A stretch of DNA of 64,000 bases, from the NCBI RefSeq assembly GCF_018603515.1, contig NZ_JACATN010000001.1, positions 248,001 to 312,000 of the forward strand, given 5' to 3'. How positions within the stretch are numbered: position 1 is the first letter of the stretch; the number at the start of each line of letters is the position of its first letter. This DNA comes from Zobellia barbeyronii (lineage in GTDB: Bacteria; Bacteroidota; Bacteroidia; Flavobacteriales; Flavobacteriaceae). A model generated the notes under the pieces. It worked only from the letters and a program-made list of their open reading frames with translations. It did no database searches and was not told the DNA's origin. The translations under genes and the position numbers were made by a program. This document shows, in pieces, positions 61,207 through 64,000 of this stretch.

Positions 61207-62274
61207 ATGGAACAAGCAGCATTAACGCAAAAAGCGATAGATTTATTAAAAGAACTGATTTCGATTCAATCGTTTTCATCTGAAGAAGATAAAACTGCAG
61301 ACGCCATTGAAAACTGGTTCAAGTCTTTTAACATTCCTTTCAAGCGCCACATAAACAACGTTTATGCGGTGAACAAACATTTTGACGAAAGCAAACCTAC
61401 GTTACTTTTAAATTCTCATCACGATACGGTAAAACCAAACTCCGCCTATACCAGAGACCCTTTCAATCCGCATATTGAAGATGGTAAATTATACGGTTTA
61501 GGTAGTAATGATGCAGGTGGCCCATTGGTATCGTTAATAGCGACCTTCACGCATTTTTATGCCGAAGAAAATCTTAATCATAATATTTTAATGGTGGCCT
61601 CTATGGAAGAGGAAACTGCCGGCTCAAATAGTTTAAGAGGGTTGTTGGAAATACTTCCTAAAATTGATGTGGCTATTGTTGGTGAACCAACTTTATTGGA
61701 TTTAGCCATTGCAGAAAAAGGACTCGTTGTTTTTGATGCAGTCATAAAAGGTACGCCTTCACATGCTGCGCATCCGAACGATGACAATTCCATTTATAAC
61801 ACTATTGAGGTTTTGGAATGGTTCAAAAATTATAAGTTCGATAAAGTTTCCGAAGCTTTAGGTGAAGTAAAAATGACCGTTACCCAAATAAATGCAGGAA
61901 CACAGCATAACGTTGTACCGGCAAAAGTAGAATTAGTTGTAGACGTACGTGTAAACGATAAATATACCAATGCAGAAATAGCTGAGTTACTGAAGAAAGA
62001 AGCTCCGTGTGAATTAAAAGAACGTTCGTTACGTTTAAATTCTTCGGCAATATCTAAAGACCATCCGCTTATCCAATCAGGGATTGCTTTAGGCCGAAAA
62101 ACTTATGGCTCCCCTACTCTTTCAGATCAGGCTGCATTAAGTTGTCAATCTTTAAAATTGGGACCTGGCGATAGTACTCGTTCGCATTCGGCAGATGAAT
62201 ATATCTACGTAAAAGAAATTGAAGACGGTATTGATTTGTATATTAAAATCTTAGACGGCTTTATTAAAAAATAA
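61207..62274 (+). CDS. argE: M20-family N-acyl-citrulline/ornithine deacylase
   Basis: A 355-aa zinc amidohydrolase of the M20 family. Metal ligands are the His and Asp of NSHHDTVKPN near 72-81, the Asp of GSNDAGGP near 101-108 and the Glu-Glu pair in SMEEETAGSNS near 132-142. The GEPTLLDLA block near 160-168 and the GTPSHAAHP dimerisation loop near 182-190 follow. In the acyl-ornithine carbamoyl route the enzyme removes the acyl group from acyl-citrulline rather than from ornithine. Because of Ser90 in the carbamoyltransferase, succinyl-citrulline is the likely substrate, but this is inferred. Confidence 0.88.
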   Translation: MEQAALTQKAIDLLKELISIQSFSSEEDKTADAIENWFKSFNIPFKRHINNVYAVNKHFDESKPTLLLNSHHDTVKPNSAYTRDPFNPHIEDGKLYGLGSNDAGGPLVSLIATFTHFYAEENLNHNILMVASMEEETAGSNSLRGLLEILPKIDVAIVGEPTLLDLAIAEKGLVVFDAVIKGTPSHAAHPNDDNSIYNTIEVLEWFKNYKFDKVSEALGEVKMTVTQINAGTQHNVVPAKVELVVDVRVNDKYTNAEIAELLKKEAPCELKERSLRLNSSAISKDHPLIQSGIALGRKTYGSPTLSDQAALSCQSLKLGPGDSTRSHSADEYIYVKEIEDGIDLYIKILDGFIKK

Positions 62275-62331
62275 AACGAATAACGGTATCCACACCTATT
62301 TACAAGTTGATACCAACCAATATAGAACACT

Positions 62332-63612
62332 ATGAAACTTTGGGACAAAGGCTTTAGCACCGATAAAAAAATAGACCATTTTACTGTTGGAAACGACCGC
62401 GAACTAGATTTACATTTGGCTAAATACGACGTTATCGCATCGCAGGCACATGCTAAGATGTTAGGTAAAATAGGATTATTAACCACAGAAGAAACTAACG
62501 CTTTGGTCAAAGAATTGGATGCTATTGCCGAGACCATTGAAAAAGGCGAGTTTGTAATTGAAGATTCTTTTGAGGATATGCACTCCAAAATAGAATACGT
62601 CCTTACCGAAAAACTAGGCGATACAGGAAAAAAAATACACACGGCCAGATCAAGAAACGATCAAGTTCTTGTTGCCATGCACCTGTACCTAAAACATGAA
62701 CTTTCTGAAATAAAATCAGGAACCAAGGAATTGTTTGATTTGTTATTGGAACTTGCCGAAAAACACAAAGACGTATTACTTCCTGGGTATACTCACTTAC
62801 AAATTGCAATGCCTTCTTCTTTCGGACTCTGGTTATCAGCCTATGCAGAAAGCCTTATTGATGATTTATATTTTGTTGATGCTGCGTATAAAGTAGCGGA
62901 CCAAAATCCGCTTGGGAGTGCTGCTGGTTACGGAAGTTCTTTTCCTATAGACCGTAGTTTCACTACTAAAGAAATGGGTTTTAAGACTTTGAAATATAAC
63001 GTAGTCGCTGCCCAAATGGGTCGTGGAAAAGTAGAAAAAGCTACTGCATTTGGTATGGCAAATATTGCCGCTACCCTATCAAAACTAGCTATGGACATCT
63101 GTTTGTACATGAGTCAGAATTTCAACTTTCTATCCTTTCCAGATGAGTTGACTACTGGTAGTAGTATTATGCCACATAAGAAAAACCCCGATGTTTTTGA
63201 ATTGGTACGAGGTAAATGCAACAAGCTTCAAAGTATTCCCAATCAGTTGACTTTGGTTATCAATAACCTACCAAGTGGTTACCACCGAGATTTACAATTG
63301 GTAAAGGAAATTATTGTTCCGGCTATTCAGGATATGAAAGCCTGTATTGAGATTCTGACATTCAGCCTTAAGGAAATGAAGGTAAACAAAGGTATATTGG
63401 AAGACCCAAAATACGACTATCTATTTAGTGTAGACACTTTAAACGAGCTGGTGCAGAACGGAATGCCTTTTAGAGATGCCTATAAAAAAATGGGACAAGA
63501 AATTCAAGAAGGTACCTTTACTCCAAAGCGAGATATTCACCACACACACGAAGGTAGTTTAGGGAATCTTTGTTTGAAGGAGATTAAAGGGAAGATGGAT
63601 AAGATCTCTTAA
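62332..63612 (+). CDS. argH: Argininosuccinate lyase ArgH
   Basis: ArgH splits argininosuccinate into arginine and fumarate, the last arginine step. The 426-aa protein has HTARSRNDQVLVAMH near 104-118, the GYTHLQIAMPSSFG block near 149-162 with the catalytic His, PLGSAAGYGSSFPID near 193-207, and the fumarase/lyase signature GSSIMPHKKNPDVFELVR near 284-301 with the mobile Ser loop. Length is slightly below the 450-470 aa usual, as common in Bacteroidota. It is the final biosynthetic gene, 57 bases after argE. The next gene (63640) follows after 27 bases. Confidence 0.95.
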   Translation: MKLWDKGFSTDKKIDHFTVGNDRELDLHLAKYDVIASQAHAKMLGKIGLLTTEETNALVKELDAIAETIEKGEFVIEDSFEDMHSKIEYVLTEKLGDTGKKIHTARSRNDQVLVAMHLYLKHELSEIKSGTKELFDLLLELAEKHKDVLLPGYTHLQIAMPSSFGLWLSAYAESLIDDLYFVDAAYKVADQNPLGSAAGYGSSFPIDRSFTTKEMGFKTLKYNVVAAQMGRGKVEKATAFGMANIAATLSKLAMDICLYMSQNFNFLSFPDELTTGSSIMPHKKNPDVFELVRGKCNKLQSIPNQLTLVINNLPSGYHRDLQLVKEIIVPAIQDMKACIEILTFSLKEMKVNKGILEDPKYDYLFSVDTLNELVQNGMPFRDAYKKMGQEIQEGTFTPKRDIHHTHEGSLGNLCLKEIKGKMDKIS

Positions 63613-63639
63613 ATTAGCTAGCATAGAAGGAAACGGTTT

Positions 63640-64000
63640 ATGAAAACAAGAGCTCACAACACGTATTTTATTTTTTTGACTTTATTAGTGCTAATTGGGC
63701 AAAAGGCAAACGCCCAAGACACCTACCAAAGAAATACATCTGCTGACGTGCAGGGTTATGTTTTCGGGCTTACTTTAAATGACGAATCCAATAGCATAAA
63801 AGGAGAGGCTGAAATTACCGTAGCCTTTAAAAATGAAGTTAATCCGTTTGCGTTGGACTTAATTGCTAAATCGGGTAACTACGGCATGCAAGTTACTAAT
63901 GTCTTTGAAGGCGATAAGCTTGCTAAGTACTCCTTTGAGCAGAATAAGATTAAAATCACTCCAACTTCATCCGAAGAAAAAACAAGAATATATAAAGTAG
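63640..64000 (+). CDS. M1-like metallopeptidase, N-terminal part
   Basis: The ORF runs off the window end, so only about 120 residues are seen. The ATG at 63640 gives a signal peptide (1-26, ending ANAQ) followed by DVQGYVFGLTLNDESNSIKG and the EAEITVAFKN strand, the opening of an aminopeptidase N (M1) N-terminal domain. No HExxH motif is visible because that part lies outside. It begins 27 bases after argH on the same strand, but secretion and family suggest it is a separate function. It could still be read through from the arginine operon. Confidence 0.6.
   Translation, partial: MKTRAHNTYFIFLTLLVLIGQKANAQDTYQRNTSADVQGYVFGLTLNDESNSIKGEAEITVAFKNEVNPFALDLIAKSGNYGMQVTNVFEGDKLAKYSFEQNKIKITPTSSEEKTRIYKV

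Noticed and set aside
1-64000. CRISPR arrays, rRNA genes, prophage
   Set aside because: No regularly spaced repeats, no rRNA signature and no phage structural genes were found on either strand.

Overview
The window is a gene-dense, low-GC chromosomal segment from a bacterium of the phylum Bacteroidota, most likely a marine member of the Flavobacteriaceae. The evidence is the gene content: class II HMG-CoA reductase with a GHMP kinase, a CoaX/LptC/PpiD envelope operon, DUF547 and DUF6503 proteins, and a proline/arginine operon with a transcarbamylase of the acetyl/succinylornithine type. Promoter-like sites of the TTTG-N19-TAnnTTTG kind and the lack of strong Shine-Dalgarno sequences agree with this. 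The genus cannot be fixed from this sequence alone. I see no insertion sequence, prophage, CRISPR array or rRNA. No gap between genes exceeds 300 bases.

Layout. 1-6150: end of rodA, a secreted NUC1 nuclease, a methionine sulfoxide reductase group (msrB, msrA, a divergent second msrA), a small membrane protein and a Prc-type lipoprotein protease. 6342-11298: surE, a small membrane protein, lpxB, an NlpC/P60 lipoprotein and comEC. 11295-14997: a POT-family peptide transporter and dipeptidyl peptidase IV, which look like a peptide-use pair. 15152-17385: two mevalonate-pathway genes. 17442-25356, minus strand: an envelope operon reading coaX, outer-membrane protein, TPR protein, lptC, small membrane protein, CorC-like protein, ppiD. 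25459-25531: tRNA-Phe with a perfect Bacteroidota promoter. 25597-31544: a same-strand run with an MTR-kinase-like phosphotransferase, an ADP-ribosylglycohydrolase lipoprotein, a rhodanese, a TIGR04282-type transferase, purine nucleoside phosphorylase, DUF547 and a TIGR04283-type glycosyltransferase. The last five match the accessory set that accompanies arsenosugar (radical SAM/selenodomain) loci, but ArsS and ArsM are not here. 31541-42491: amidase, AraC regulator, amine oxidase, SDR, VOC protein, DUF6503 lipoprotein, deformylase, BamA-like protein, a GH113-like lipoprotein hydrolase, an outer-membrane protein and a second DUF547 protein. 42729-45669: a two-gene redox unit (FAD oxidoreductase plus membrane polyferredoxin). 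45789-52307: a MORN-repeat protein, a GH78-like enzyme and three glycosyltransferases. 52355-63612: a complete proline plus arginine operon. The window ends inside a gene for an M1-like metallopeptidase.

The most interesting locus is the last operon. In the 213-bp gap before it lies a 25-codon ORF (52355-52432) whose last eight codons include four arginines, three of them consecutive, followed by a short GNRA-loop hairpin over its stop codon. This has the form of an arginine-sensing leader peptide. The operon itself reads GNAT-argG-argC-proC-argD-proA-proB-argF'-argB-argE-argH. ArgF' has Ser at position 90, the residue that decides acetyl- versus succinylornithine use in characterised relatives. 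This favours a succinylated pathway. No classical argA or argJ is present, so the GNAT gene at the operon head, which has a four-cysteine tail, is the natural candidate for the first acyl transfer.
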